From assembly GCA_013397845.1 (NCBI GenBank), contig VZTG01009135.1:372001-436000 (forward strand): a stretch of DNA of 64,000 nucleotides, read 5' to 3'. This document shows positions 27,101 through 42,100 of this stretch, piece after piece (position 1 is the stretch's first letter; each line of letters opens with the position of its first letter). Source of the DNA: Melanocharis versteri. Taxonomy: Eukaryota > Chordata > Aves > Passeriformes > Melanocharitidae. The notes below the pieces were generated by a model. The model did not search any database. It was not told the origin of the DNA and saw only the letters and a program-made list of their open reading frames with translations. Both the position numbers and the translations under genes were made by a program.

Positions 27101-30100
27101 ATTTATATATTCTCCATCACGGAACTGCAGAAGATTAGGTGACTTAAAATCACCATTCCATTGCAGAGGTTCTGGACAAACACAGGAAGCTGAGGGCTGT
27201 ACTGCTGGATTACAGCAAAGAATATATGGCAATGCAGGCAAACCCACTTCAAACCCAGCTCATACATGTGTGCTCTAAGAGGGCTACACTGTTTGAATTT
27301 CCAGAGTTAACCCTCCCAAGAAAAGAGAAAATGAAACAAAAGTGCAGGCAGGACTGTGATGAATGTGCAAAAAACCCCAGGGGGGGAAATTCCCAAACTA
27401 GCAGTGCACACTTGATGCTTCTTATATGAGGAAGTAGAAAAGAAAATTGATCATCAGGAGTTCAAAACCAAAAAGCAACCCCTTGTTGTTAAATACAAGG
27501 ACACTGTGGACACCAATAATTTACATGGCTGCAAGAAATTACCTGGAAAAAAGGTGAGAAAAGGAAAAGAGGTACTTGTGGACAAAGACCTGGGGTTCCC
27601 TAATCTCAAGAATCACAGACACAGAAAGCATGAGGAGTTTTCTGGAGAAGGACTGCTATCCGCTTGCCATGAGTGGGCAGCCAGATAGCAATCTCCAAAA
27701 TTGAGGTAATCAAAGGTCTGGGCACCTTTGGATTCCTACAAAGAAACTGAAACGCTGTTCTTGATGTTTTGAAATATAACCTATCTCAGATTTGTTTCCT
27801 TATGCTCTCTGAACACAGCAACAAAATAAGAACAACATGGGGCAATGAAAAACAGCTGAAAACAAAAATAAACTTGCAACCTTGGACAATCAAGGGTTTA
27901 GATCGTGTCTGTTCAGGAAGATACATTTTAACAGACATGTACCATAGAGAAAGTCTGATAATTGAATTGAACACATTCAGAACAAATCCTTCAGCAACAG
28001 TCTGTCCAGACGTTGCAAACAGGACTTTGAAAGAAATTAAATGTGAATATTTACAAATAAGTTCTACAGAAGTCGACATTTTGAAGATGATTAAGTCCTT
28101 GTCTGGTCCGTTGTGGACTAATTAGTCTTAATTACATTTTCTGTATTTACATAAGGGCAAAAACTCCAGACATAGAAATGCTGATATTCATGGATGAACT
28201 ATTACTACGCCAGAAGCTACCTGAAACCACAAGTCTTTTGCTGAAAAAGTTCCTGCAAAACAATGAGACTTCTTTCACAGAGAAGGAAGTTGTGCCTGGG
28301 AAAAGAAAAAATGAAGTGCCCCATAGAATTCTGTCTAAACCCTGTGTTTTTAAGATATTCATACAGCCAAATCCACTTCAAAACAAACGGGAATTAGACA
28401 CCCAAAATATCTTCAAGCACTAACTGATACTTCAGTACCTAAAATAGGGATAACCTGAAACACTAGCCCAATACTCTCCAACAAAAAACAGCTGAATCTG
28501 CACTCTCTATAGCAAGACTCTTATTAGATGAGTCTATCACTGCTGACAAGATATTTTTATGTCCTTCTGGGAAGACTGTAGTGGAAAGAGAAGGATATTA
28601 AGTTACTTTAGATTGCCAGGGTTCAGTATTCTCTATACTATGTCTCAGTAACATTTTCATACTCAGAGGGAAAAATACGTAAGCATACCAGAAGAAAAAA
28701 TTCTGCATAATAAAGCAATCTTTCTATGGACCAACTGGAAAAACCTACAAGAGTCAGAAAAATTATCTGGAAACAACAGAGATATGTTCAGAGTGTTGCA
28801 AAATGTGGAATGTGCAAAATTTTCTTACAGAAGTATGTTCTTTAATGTTACACTTTCGAGCCTAATCAACAAGAAGGGAGATTTAATCTGTAAATCAGAG
28901 AGCCGCAAACAAGCTCCTAAGTGATGTCCAGCTGTTAGAAAAAACAAAGTTCTCATTGGTAGAATTGCCTAGTTAAGGTTTAGGGCTGGACATGCTTCAG
29001 TGATCTCAGACCTCGGGGGAAGTTAACAAACCTTGGGAAGAAGGATGTACCACTGACAGTGGGCCCAGAGAATGCAGAATTTATGGGTCACAAGGACATA
29101 CAGAAGAACTTCCAACATAAGAAAGAAACTAATAAACCCAACTCACCAATTGTGCTGAAATCAGCTTCAGCTGGGTTAAAGGTTATTTCGGCAGAGGCAG
29201 ATCACAACCACCAAACCAAGAAATCTACAGACCCAAAAGAAGAGAAAGCCTGAGCATGCAGACTAATTCACATGGGAAGTGAGAGAATCATTAACCAGTA
29301 CAAGAGAGAATACCAATTAACAAGAGAACTAGGTGACTTGTAGCCAATGTACACTAATTCCTTTGTTTGTTAAAATGTTTAAATAGTAAAAAGTTCTGAC
29401 AGGTGGTGTGCTTGATTTGTGGAATACCACCAGGCAACCAGGCTTGTTCAACTCTGAAATAAATGTTCAATGTCTCTCTCTAGTGTGTAATTATTGGGTT
29501 TTTGCACACCAGGTAATGCATCTGATTTTTGTGGACAAGAGCTTTTCATGCTTGCATTGAGGGGTTAAACTACCAAAGGCTGAAGAAATGGAACAGACCC
29601 ATTCCTTACTTTTGAACACTGCATTGCCATGCAGAAGATAAACAGACACTTCATCAGTGGTTTTCCAGACAACTAGCATAAACAAAGTAACCTCCCAATA
29701 TAAATAATAAGAAAATACTGGAAATGTATGTCAAGAAACACTAGAAATCATTATGGAAGTTATTGACAAGAAGGTTGAAAATGGGAAAAGATTTCTCTAT
29801 GCATAATATTGCTCGAAGAACTAAATGAGGAATAGGGAAATTTCACTTCAAAGTATGAGAAAACATTTACTGTATGGACAAGAGGAATAAGAGGTAGGAG
29901 AGGAGTAAAAAAAAATATTTCAGAAGATGGACATTTGGTTTGGGCTTACTAATAATATTTCCTTAAAAGGTTAAGGAATAAGCACAGCTGAGTATTTAGT
30001 TTGTTATGTTTTGGATGAAAACTGGTTACATGAACACCCATCTTGTTCTGTAGGCTGGCTCCCTTAAAAATACTTATCATAAACAGATCAGCTAAGACAA

Positions 30101-33100
30101 AAGACTAACAGCTGAAAAAAATTTGATTGTGTCTAATTGTAACTGACAAGACAATTCCAGGGTTAAAAAAAAAACTGTTCCAAGAAAACTCTGAAATGTC
30201 TGAGATTCTCATTGAAGTGACAGCCTACACATTAAAGTAGGAAAAGCTCTTTTGCTCTGTATCGTATCAGTGAAGCTGCTCCTCTTCTTAGTGGGTGTCT
30301 GTTTAAAAAAACTTTGTTTTTTATAAAGCTGCATAAAAGTTATCAAATTTCTATCCCATGTTTTAATTTCAGTTTGACACAGGTATGGCTTCTGGAATAA
30401 CAAAATAAATTTTGAATCACTAGCCTCAAAAGTAGTACATGCTATTTGGAAGGAAATGAGAAGAGAGGAGGAGCTATGGAACACACCATCATTGGAGGTG
30501 TATGCTTTATCATTTGTGCACATGCCAAAGTTACATTTGGGGGCTATCCTGGGACTTCAATAAAACGTTTTTGAAAATTAAAATAATGCTCTTCCTTTAT
30601 AGACAATTAATTATTTATATAGCCATCAATTATGAAAGGGGATATTGATTTCCTTGTGCATATAGATAAGGATAAGGATAGATGGATATAGATGGATAAG
30701 GCAGAAACTGTCTTCTCCTTCTAGATAATGGAACAAAGAATTAACACTATACTGTTGGCTGTACTGGTTTCAGGGCATTTAAAACAAAAAGGTTAGTAGA
30801 AGTAAGACACTTCATTCTTCTGAGATGAAGAAACTTCTACTATCCAAAACCACAAAGAAAACCACCACTGCAGAAACTTCCTAAGTAGTTTTCCCCCATC
30901 TCCCAGAGCATTAGATCATAGCACCCTTGTTAAGCAAGAAAAGCCATTAAAGAGTCTGCAACAAGCAAGATCAGAAAACTGTAGCTTTGTTTTAAGCAGC
31001 TTACTGTGAAAATGCAGGTGCTCCTGCAGCAGACCAGAGAGGCATCAATAGCTCTCTGCAATGAATGTCAGTCAAAAAGGCAGGTGCAGAATGTAGAACT
31101 GCTTAAATGTGCAACTGCTAAGACAGTGAAGCTAAAATGATGGAAAATTAAAGATGCAATGCCTTTAAAGAATAAGGAAATTACAGGAGCAGTTCTTAGT
31201 CTCATGAGGTCAGCTTACCTTTTCCATTTTTCATTATTTCTCTTTCCCTCTCGGAACAGATTGCCACGAGCTCACTGCTGACATACAGCTGGCTACTAAT
31301 ACACAGAAACCCTACTATCATGGTGGCACCCCAAAGCACCTCTACATTTAATGTGCTGCAAGGGTTTCTATCAGAAGCCCTGGCAGATTCAAAGTTACCT
31401 TTCAGGAAATTTGGCCTTCATTCCTGGAATTCCAATGACCAACTTAAGCTGAAATGCCTGCTCCTTGACACTGCATACTTTGTACAGACAGAACTACTTC
31501 TGACATCTGAGAAAAATCCCCTGAATAGAGCTGCAGGATTTGGCTAACTGTAAGCAGAGGTTCCTATTTTGGCTTTCTGGACACTAGCCTGTAAAATCCT
31601 GTTTTTCGGTGGCTTATAAAACTTAAACCATCAAAGCTTCTATTTTCTATGCTGGAGCATCTGCTGCAGGCTGGTTCTTGTTCCCGCTAGCCTGGTCTAA
31701 GGGAGAACTATTCTTCTGTTTCAAGAAGTAAGGCACCCAGAGCAGATTTGGTTTGTCTCAAGTGGAGGAGGCTTCAGAGTCTCCTATGTGTGAACACACT
31801 GAGCACACGCTAGCCTCCAAGGACAAGTCAGTCTACAAATAGCAACACGGACACTTGGGGCAGAGAACAAGACTTTTCTTGCCATTACTGATGCTACCAA
31901 GCAGGAGATATACCTCCCAGCTAGAAGACAGCAACTCTACCCTCAGTATTCTTCATGCTGAAATCTAAAAAGGGGAAAAGGCCTGGCTGGAAGACAAAGA
32001 GCCAGGCTATTTTCATTCATCTCTTCTTCCATATGCATTACAAAACAGCCTTTAATTACATGGTAACGTATTTTCTACAGGACCTATAAATACTTCATTT
32101 CATAGACTTTATTCTGGGAGTGAACTGAGAAAGCAGTGCACTATTAGCTATAGGACTCCTACCTCATTTGTTGCTAAAGCTGGATGATAAACGAGCCAAG
32201 GAGTTATAGAGAGGAAAAAAAACTAGGCTCATAGCAAATACATTTATTAATTTTAAAAGCTATTTTGGGGTTTGCATGTTTCTTGGGCGATGGAAGAATT
32301 AACTGTTCCACATATCTAGAGTTCTGTTTACTATTTACCTAGATATTCATCTCTACTTCTGTAGAGATGAATCTAAAGCAATAGATTGCTTTAAATCTGT
32401 GAGTTTCTTCCTCCAGATCAACATGTAACCCATGCTATTGAACAAAATTGGAGGAAAAAGAAGGACTATGCATACTAGCAAGCAACAACTGCCAAAGAGA
32501 AAAAACAGACTTCAGGACTAGCAACACAACAGCCAAGACTTTTTCAGAGGAATATGCATAGTTAGATGCACATTCTTGACTGGTTGCAACAGCCATAGTC
32601 TGTGCTGCCACCTGTGTTTAAGACACCTCTTAGTGGATTTCATTTAAAATACCATCTCTGTAGTTGGGAAGCACTAAGAACACGCACATGGCTCCAGCTG
32701 CACTGCTGCGGCAGTGTGACTGTATGAATCAAGGGTAATGCCCAGCTGCCATTTAAGATGTGAAGTAGGGTGCACAACAGTCCCATGCACTCAAAGGCAT
32801 CAGAATCACACAGCAATAAACTCCAAAATATACTGCTAAAAACACCAGCAGAATAAAATGGTTCCAGCATTTCCTATCACATTGTCATTAGGAACGGCTC
32901 CTTTGAGGCAGATATAAATTTGGGGTTCATCTAAACTATTGATGTTGGAATGCTTCTTTCCCATCCCATAGCGAAATCCAAAGAGAAATTTACATTTTTT
33001 TCTGTCTCTTTCTTAGTACTTCTCGGCTGATCCTTTGGGAGAAACAGTTTTTAGGATATATTTCTTCTTCTTCTTTTAGGAGCTTCCACTGATTTCAATT

Positions 33101-36100
33101 TAGACCACCTTCCTGGCACAGGATAATTAAGAGGAAAGCAGACCAAATGCCCAAGAGGAATTGTTGAACAAGTGGCATCTGAGATGTAGAAAGGATTTCA
33201 GAAGCAACCCATTCTGTCTGACTCCCTTTCATATGAAGACTGCCTACAAGCGCTAGCGATGCATTAAAGCTAAGCATGGCCTGAATAATCTACAAATGCA
33301 GGGCCCCACTTAGAAGGAGGAGGGCAGTGAAATATTTGGCAGTGAAATATGACTACTCCTAGACACTGGAAGGCCTCTTTTGGAATGCACAGCCTTATGA
33401 ACCAAACTATTCAACCCTGGCTTAATCAGGTGTTGGTGAGCTCAGAAACGGTAGTCCCTAGTTGGGCTTCTCTTTAGGCCCAGTTGGCTTCAAGTGGAAA
33501 AAACAGTTTATAATTGAAATAAAAAACAATCAATAGCATTAGGCATCTCTTGATCACAACTTTCTAGCTGAAACTGAATGTTAAAAGTGGTCAGTCCACC
33601 ACACAGGCATCACAAGCAGCTACAGCATCTGCAAGCGAAAAAGGAGATTTCTTAATCAGATGAACACAGGTGGCAGAAAGACTTGAAAGCAGACAATTAT
33701 TCCTTTTGAAATCTACTTTTGACTGCTGCACTCAGCATTCCTCAGGTGGCTGGGACCTTTTCAATACCGCTTCTATTAGGAAGAGAGCTACAGTAGATGA
33801 GTAGCACCAGTTCCCAAATTCAGTACTCTTTTCATGCTCTGGCAACAGCAAGCCAAGGCTGAGACGGACAAAGCACTGAAAAAAATCATTGATGAGTGAA
33901 GAGCAGTGAGAGCTGCTTCTCTGAAGAAAAAGCAATTTGTGTCTCAGGACAACCATATAAGCCCTTAAAAAGTTTCTGTTTGCTTTTATAGAAAATTTTG
34001 CTTCTGTCTGTTTGCTTTTAAAGAAAATTCTCTCCATTCTCTTTTCTTTCTTCTCAGTTTGCATTAACCTAGGTATACTTACCAGACTGAAGAAAGGAGG
34101 ATTATTAGGTAAAGTAATAATCATCACTTTATAATGGCATCTGTTCAATCATATAGTACGAAAAAACAATGTCTCTTTAAGGTAAAACAAATCATATTTG
34201 GATAATCTCTGTCTAAACTCAAATTCCAAAGGAGAAATCTTCTGACCAGAATAGATGATGTTATACACTACAACCACTGCTAGTAACTGCTACACTTGGG
34301 AAATAAATACATAATGCACAAGGCCAGATATAAGAAAACAAATTCTAATAAAACTGAGAGCTAAACTTGTATTACTTGTCACTGCTCAGGAGGCAGAAGC
34401 TGTGGGTAAATAATGTAAAAGCACCAAGAACAGTAAATATTCCCTTGTTATCAGACAACTGTCTTAAAAAAAGATGGAAAAAACCCAACAAACTTATTAA
34501 ATTTTAATGTACTGAAACTCAATTATAAATCTACAGAAGTGATTAATCAAGAGAAAAATGTTAAAATAAACAGGAACTGCATATCATTGCCACTGGTGTT
34601 TCAACTGCAATATCCAGTGAAAGTAATTAGCAGAAGTGTCCTGGTAAAAGATGTCTGCGTCCAAAAGCCTGTTTGCCTTCTCAGCTGTATTACCTGATAA
34701 AATAAAAGATACTGCCTCTCCCAGAAACTGATCTTTTACATCTCTAAAATATCAAGGATACAAATTTAAGAAAATAAATATATTTTAAAGGCTTTAGCTA
34801 AATTTGTCAAACATTCTAGATATACCATCAGTTGAGAAAGAGGGTTGAAAATGCACTGAAAAATAATTGCAGTAAGTCTTAATGTACATAATCACTTTGC
34901 AGTGCATTGCAACTGTGAATTGTTGTTCAGAAGTGCTTTTGTCAGAACAGTTACTCAGGTTCTTCAGGACTTGCTACTAAAGCAATGTTTTGGCATTCTC
35001 ATAAGCTTACTTTAGTGGATGCAAACAGCAATGAAATTCAAGGTATTGCAAATCATTTTCCCTTAAAATATCTGAATTAAATCCAAATTAAGCCTGCAGA
35101 AGAACCTGATTTTTGTATCTGCAGTGACATCTAGTGCAAGAAATCAAAACCACAGTTAAACAGGCTTCTAGAGAAAAGTTGCTATTTTCATTTATTGTGT
35201 GATTACTGACCAAGAGAAACAAGAAGAATTAACATCAGCACTCTTAAAACTTTCATAATATCTTTGCCTCTGCACAACACTCACAAGCCAGCAGAAGGCA
35301 ATTCTATTAAACATAGTATGTTAATAAGAGACTACTTAATGTGAATGTGCACTTTTCCATACAAATTCAGTTTGATAAATGAACATATATTACATAATTG
35401 TTGGAGGGCAAACAACTGTTGAGAAAGCCAACATCCTTGGGAACTGAGTTGCTATTCTATTTATTCTATCAACTTTTCTAAAAGAAAACAAATTCAGCAG
35501 CAACATCTGACTTAAATTCTTTCTACCAGCTCCATAGCTGTGCAATCCTGTGTTAATTTTGCACAGATATTTAAAACTCTTAAAAATTCAAGCAGATGAC
35601 ATAGCTTTTAGAAAGGAAACAAAAACTGAAAGCATACAATTAGAGTTTTCTAATACAAACAGATGACAAACAAAAGAAGTTATAAAATATCAAATAATAT
35701 TTGTTCAAGTCAAAGTACAGACTTAATTCTCCCTTTAGAAATACACAGATACACTTCAAACACAGCCAACAGACACTATAACCAAAATGCAACACCAATA
35801 TATCTAACTAACAAGTTTACAAAAATCATTCACTTACTGAAATATGAAAAAAACCTTAGAAACAATTCCTGCCAAACATACAAATAAACACATATGACAA
35901 AGCTGCGAACAGTTTAAATACAGTGTCCTGTAGACACTGTTTTATATACAAATGCACACCAGTCTTGTAACTCCATTTTTTTCATTTGACCTGTAAATAG
36001 AACCATTTCTAGAACCTGTTCTCCACAGGCATGTGACCAGAAGTCTTTAAAATTCACATGCACTTTTTAAGGGCAGGATTAAAGCCTATATAGTTTTTAG

Positions 36101-39100
36101 AAGTTCTACAGTTTGTTTTTTGGGAGCCCAAGAGCTTGTACAACTCCTCTACCCTACCACCATCAAAAGTGGAAGTAGACACTAGAATTTTAGGTGAAAG
36201 CAGAAGGTGCTAATTGAGAGCACTTCTCACCTGAGGACTGAGCTTGTTAAAACAATGACATGAAAGAGTGAAGAAAACAAATGCTCATCAAAGGGCAACA
36301 TACTGGGGTAGAACACAACACAAGTAAGAAGAGGAAAAGCAGACAACTGGGTCATGGTTAATAGGTAGTAACAAAGACACATAAAACAGCAAAATGGTGA
36401 TGTATGCCCAGCGTTTCAGAAGATCCGAGAAAATAGTGTTTAAATACCATCCAGCAACTGTGGTTTAAAGACTATCTGGAAATGCAAATAAATGTAGACA
36501 AATCCAGCATTTATATAGAACACAACAAACTGCTCTTGACAGAGTTCAATATGGTATGCAAGCCACCATAGAAAGCAAATTATTAAATTAAAGTATATTT
36601 GCTTGTGCCACCCTAATCTACACCTCGTAAAGAGTAACATAACTGCTTTGAGTTTTGGTCTCCTAGTGTCTTTGCTGCATATAGCCAAGATTCCTAAACA
36701 AAGAAAATTCCCCTGCTTAGATGAGTATGTCCTCCAAAACAATTGTTTGTTATTAGTCTGTATTTATTCATCACGGCAAGTCAAGGGTATTTCATCTCCC
36801 TCAAAAAGAGGCATGATGTAAACAAACAGTAGACGTTAATGCTTGAAGATAAGCAGTTTTCATACAGTTTTCTACCTCATGTAGGAACAACCATTGTTAA
36901 GGCATAAATATGCACTATTAAGCAGTAGTCAACCAAACAGCACAAAAAAGAAAAATAATCAAATAAAACATCAATAAACAGTGTTCAACAACATATTTAC
37001 ATACCATGTGGTAAAGTGCTGCAGCGGAATTAGTATTATTGATGCAAATGAGGTGGTGTCACTAAATCCAACAGGACAAAGCTAGTTGAAGCAGTGACTA
37101 GTTAAACTATTGATCACAAGAATTAGACACACGCACAAAATAAACCCCTGTCCTTTAATAGACTCCCAAGACAGATCTCTCTGCATCCTTTGACATTGGA
37201 TGACCACCACACAAAGCTAATCACATGTTTAGAATCAAACAGGATAAGCAAATAAAAGGGAACTTTAAATCTACTGCAAACTAAAAATAATAAAAAAGAG
37301 CATTTAAATACCTGTACACTAGCTACAAATTATATACATTAAAAAGGCAACAGCTCAAAGTCATACCAATTTCTACACAAACAGAAAAAGGGAAAGAAAT
37401 TTAAAAGAAAGTTGGGAAGAAAAACGAGCCGATAATTACATAAAGGAGTGCACATTTTAAAAAGATTAATCTAAAAGCTGCTAGAGGTTAGAGAAAGAAA
37501 TTGAAACATGCACTAAGGATGACAAAAAAAATGTGACACTAAAAGAAAAAAGATCTCTAGGAGAATGACAATATATGCAGTCAAATAAAGCAGCCACATC
37601 AAAAGAAATTCTGTACCAATTAAAGCCTCAAGGCAAGAGAAAAATCAGAAGTTGGATAGGTTACCCTGACATCTTAGACCCCATCTAAGTCTAACACCTT
37701 AGACTTAGATTGATCTTTAGCAGAACAGTACAAAAAGGACTAAACTAAGGAAAAGAGCAAACAGGATTTCTTCCCTCCTCCTCTTCTTTTTGGGAATGTA
37801 TATGGAAGAACTTTAGGGGAAGGCAAAAAAAAACTCACACAAAGATCCAGTGAACTGGAGATGAAAGCTAAATGCTCCAGTTAAGTGCTGAGGTTGCAAG
37901 ACACCTGAAGACAGGTTGCTTATGTAAAGCAATACTGCTCTGTAAGGTGCAATCCTTTGGCGACATTTAAAGAAATAACCCAAAGCCTGTGGACTTAAAA
38001 CCAAACACTATCATTTTGGGTTCTGATGCAGTATTTTACCCAGTGGTGAAGCATCATCCACATATTTATTAAGTATTAAAATATCCTTGCTTTTATTAAA
38101 ATCAAGTACAGGTGACAGATTGTAATACTAGGTTAGTAAGGTTAGAGTGTCACTTTGTATTACAGTGAGAAGATCAAGGATGAAAACAAACATCACTACT
38201 GGAAACAACTCTTGGCACTTCAGGCAGATCAACAACACCAAGAACCTGCCATGCTAAGCAATAAAGAATCCTTCATACAGAATCAGCACAAATTTAAACC
38301 CTGATGTATGCAGTGTCCTAAGCTTTGAATATAGAAAATGAAAAGATTTTGGCTTTAGGTGTGAGCTGACAATACTTCAGACTCCAGAGGAAGCCAGACA
38401 GTCACTCTCCAAAAGGATTCTTCCAAAAGCACAGAAGAAAGAGAGCACACTATCAGTGCTACCATCCCCAGTCCAAGATATGTCCCATCTGTCAAGAATA
38501 GAATGAAGGACTATACAAGATGTTCACAGCTAATAGTGGCATTCAGCCACTGCACACTGCCCCAGATCCAAAACTGACAACATTTACAGACAGAATAGTT
38601 CAACATACTCAGTCTAAAAATGCACACTCTGGTGGAAAAACATAACTTCAGGTGAACTACGCACAGACGTCAAAGAGGATAAAAGCCACCAACAGAAATA
38701 AGGAAGAATACTGGGATGCACATGTCAGCTGCACATATGGTACAGTACTGACTAGAATAATTGAATTTTAAGCTGCCAAATAATTTTTATCAAAAACTTG
38801 CCTTCACACAGTATTTTCTGTTCCTTGGTACTTTCTAGCTGGATAGTATTTTCCATTCTCTATGAATTATTTTCATGGCAGCATTTAGATGCCGCTGGTC
38901 TAATTTTAAACAAGGTTCAAAGTAACTGGCAAGGGTGAACAAATTTAAGGAACATCTTCCCTGCAAAACATCATATCTATGTCAGGCATCTTTGCCTGAT
39001 GAAAGCACTGTATTCACTGAAATGTGACAATGGATTCCCAATCCACACATGAATAAAGAGAGGATTAACAAAGTTTTATGTATGTATAGATGCTTCAAAA

Positions 39101-42100
39101 TAACAAAATAACAGAAATAACATAAACTTGTACCCAAAGCATCTCTGATGAATATGCAATTGATAATTCCCAGATCAGTATCTAGATAGACATTAAACAG
39201 TCCATTCTGTCATGCCAACTGCTAAGTAGTTACCAACCCTGCTCCATTCTCTCCGCTATTTGTGCTTTATTTTTATTTCTAAGCACAGAGCCATTCAACT
39301 CATGTGGAAGTCAGATCAAAGACAGTGGTGGACTTGAAGAAAAAAATTCAAGAAATCAAAAAGTGATACAAGAAAAACCAAATTTCAGATCAGTGATACA
39401 GAGAATTAAAAAATTACTTCTAAATGCTTGCTTGAATTGCACTACAAACAAGTTATGTCCAGCAAATCATGAAAGCTTAAGCTTTGTTCTCAAAATTTTT
39501 ATTTAACAGAACAGTTAAAACATTTGGCAACAAAAATATTAGTTAGCATGATGAAAAAAAATTGTGGGAATTATTCCTCTGTGTGTGTGTGTGCATGCAC
39601 ACATGTGCTTGTACATACGCATGGAATCATCAAGTAGCCCATTAAAATATTACCTCAGCCTACCACCTTAATCATGCACCAAATACCAACACAAAATCTC
39701 ACCAGGACAATGGAAAATCCATATCTACTATGCACCACATCCACTGAGATACCCAATGTAGGATAAGAAGTGATTATTCACAGGTCTTATTGATACCACA
39801 CAAATACCAAGGATATGAGGGATCAACTTGTCCCTGGCCCAGGCTTTCTGCACTTGTAACTAAAAAAAAAAACATTCAGCAATTTAAAGATTTGTTAGAG
39901 AGAAGCTGTTTTGCACTGTGGGGTCACTATGGCGAATAACAGAAATAGTTGAGCCAAAGAAGACGACTTAGAAAAATAACTTTTTTTTAACCAAAAATAC
40001 TAAGGCTAGGTCAAATGCCAAGAGGAACATTTATTTATTTGCCTTACTTTCAGAATATCTTGAGTTTCATTCCACTTGTTAGTCCACTCTTTGGTCAGTT
40101 CTTGTACCTATGAAAGAAAACAAATATTGAAGAAAATCACATCTCTTCCATAGTTCTTGGTACATGCATTCTCAAAGTAGTACTAAGTATTTGTGCAATT
40201 CTTTGCGAAATTTAATACTTTAGCATTTAGAAGAGCACTGATGCCCCTGCAATAAGCTGCCGTACCTACAATACTCCTCCCTCAAAACACAAAATTCTTA
40301 TTTATACACTGTAAGATGAAATGAAAGTTGGGGATAATTACTTCAAATAATTGTCTACCTTCAAATAGTTTCATAAAGTGCTTCAATCCTACAAAGTCTA
40401 CTGCCACAGACTGATCCCTTAGCTATAACTGGACAGAAAACTGACCCCCACCTGGCTACAACCTCCTTTCAGGTAGTTGTAGAAAGTTAGAAGGTCACCC
40501 CTGAGCCTCCTTTTTTCCAGGTTAAACAACCACAGCTCCCTCAGCCACTTCTCCCTAACACTTGTGCTCCAGACTTCCCCAACTCCGTTGCCCTTCGCTA
40601 GACTCACTCCAGCACCTCAATGTCCTTTTTGAAGTGAGGGGACCAGAACTGAACACAGCACTCCAGGTGTGGCCTCACTAGTGCCAAGTACAGAGGAAGA
40701 ATCACTCCCTGATCCTGCTGGCCACTCTATTGCTGATACCAGCCAGGTGCTATTGGCTTTCTTGGCTACCTGGGCACATGCTCGCTCATGTTTAGCTGCT
40801 GTCAGCCAGCACCCCCAGGTCCTTTTCTGCTAGGCTACTTTCCAGTTCCTTTTCCCCCAGGCTGTGGTGCTGCCTGGTGTTGTTGTGAGCCAAGGGCAGG
40901 ACCCCACCTCACCTTATTGAACCCAATGCCACTGGCCTCAGCCCATCAATCCAGCCTGTCCAGATCCCTCTGCAGAGCCTTCCTACTCTCCAGCAGATCA
41001 ACACTCCCACACACCTTAGTGCCATCTGCAACCTGACTGAGGGTGCACTTGTTCCCCGCATCCAGATCATCAAAAAACGTATTAAACAGGACTAGCCCAA
41101 ATACTAAGCCCTGGGGAACACCACTGATGACTGGCTGCCAACTGGATTTAACTCCACCACTTGTCTTGGCTCAGCCATCCAGACAGTTTTCTGAAACAAT
41201 GCACCTGTGCAAGCCATGAGCAGACAGCTCCTCCAAGAGAATGCTGTGGGAGACAGAATCAAAGGCTTTCCTAAAGGCCAGGTAAACAATAGTCACAGCC
41301 TTTTACTCATCCACAAGCCAAGTCATCCTCTCATAGAAAGAGATGATGTTAGTCAAGCAGGATCAGCCTTTCCTAAACCCATGTTGATGGGGCCCGATTC
41401 CCCTGGTTATTCTGTACATACTGTGTGACTGGACTCAAGATGACCCACTCCATGACCTTCCCCCAAACTGAGGTCAGGCCAACAGAATGCTTAGGATTTG
41501 TCCTTCCTTTCCTAACCACACAGTTGTCCACCTCTAAAGTTAACTTTCATATAATGCCATTGTACAAAGAAGTCTTCGATGCAGCTGTTCCAAACATCTC
41601 CCCATTTGCCACTTGCAGCTATTTTTTTTGTCTTTGCAGATCAGCTCCAAATTAATCCACGAGAACTACAGAAACTTCTCTCATCTCTACCTGTCATTAA
41701 AGATTTCAACAAAGACAAGTAAGCACACTTTTCAGTGCAGCACTATAATTCCTAGTGCTGCTAAGTGGAACATTAAAACAAAATAAATTTCAAAAGATTA
41801 AAGAAAAACATGAAGAAAGTCTATCACAGCTGTATTCACCATAGCAGAACAATATGTACTGCTCAGAAACACTTCGTTTTAAATTTAAATTTTAAAATGA
41901 AACTTCTTTAAATTAAACTACTCCAAATTATTCTTACATAAGGAAAATCAACTCATTAAAGAAAGTCACAATATACTTGTCAGGTAATATAAATATGGTG
42001 ATAATGTCTTTAAATCTACACAAACAAATTAGTTATTGCATTCAATCAATTATAAAAAAGCTATAACCACTGCAACATCTAGCAAGAATTTTCAGTAATG

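Larger units (their letters stand above)
23064..40047 (-). other. KIF16B: KIF16B intron 12, 17 kb
   Basis: This is the longest intron seen. It contains an LTR at 28933-29508 with several plus-strand open frames just before it (26523-28423), a GATA-rich patch near 30661-30700, two adjacent hairpins at 32345-32393 and a TG microsatellite at 39580-39604. The stretches 23064-26500, 29510-32340 and 32400-39570 hold AT-rich sequence with no gene or repeat family that I can name. Confidence 0.65.

Noticed and set aside
23064..40047. A nested gene in the 17-kb intron
   Set aside because: Apart from short unexplained frames near 26.5-28.4 kb, no coding exon with recognisable homology, CpG island or RNA gene was seen.
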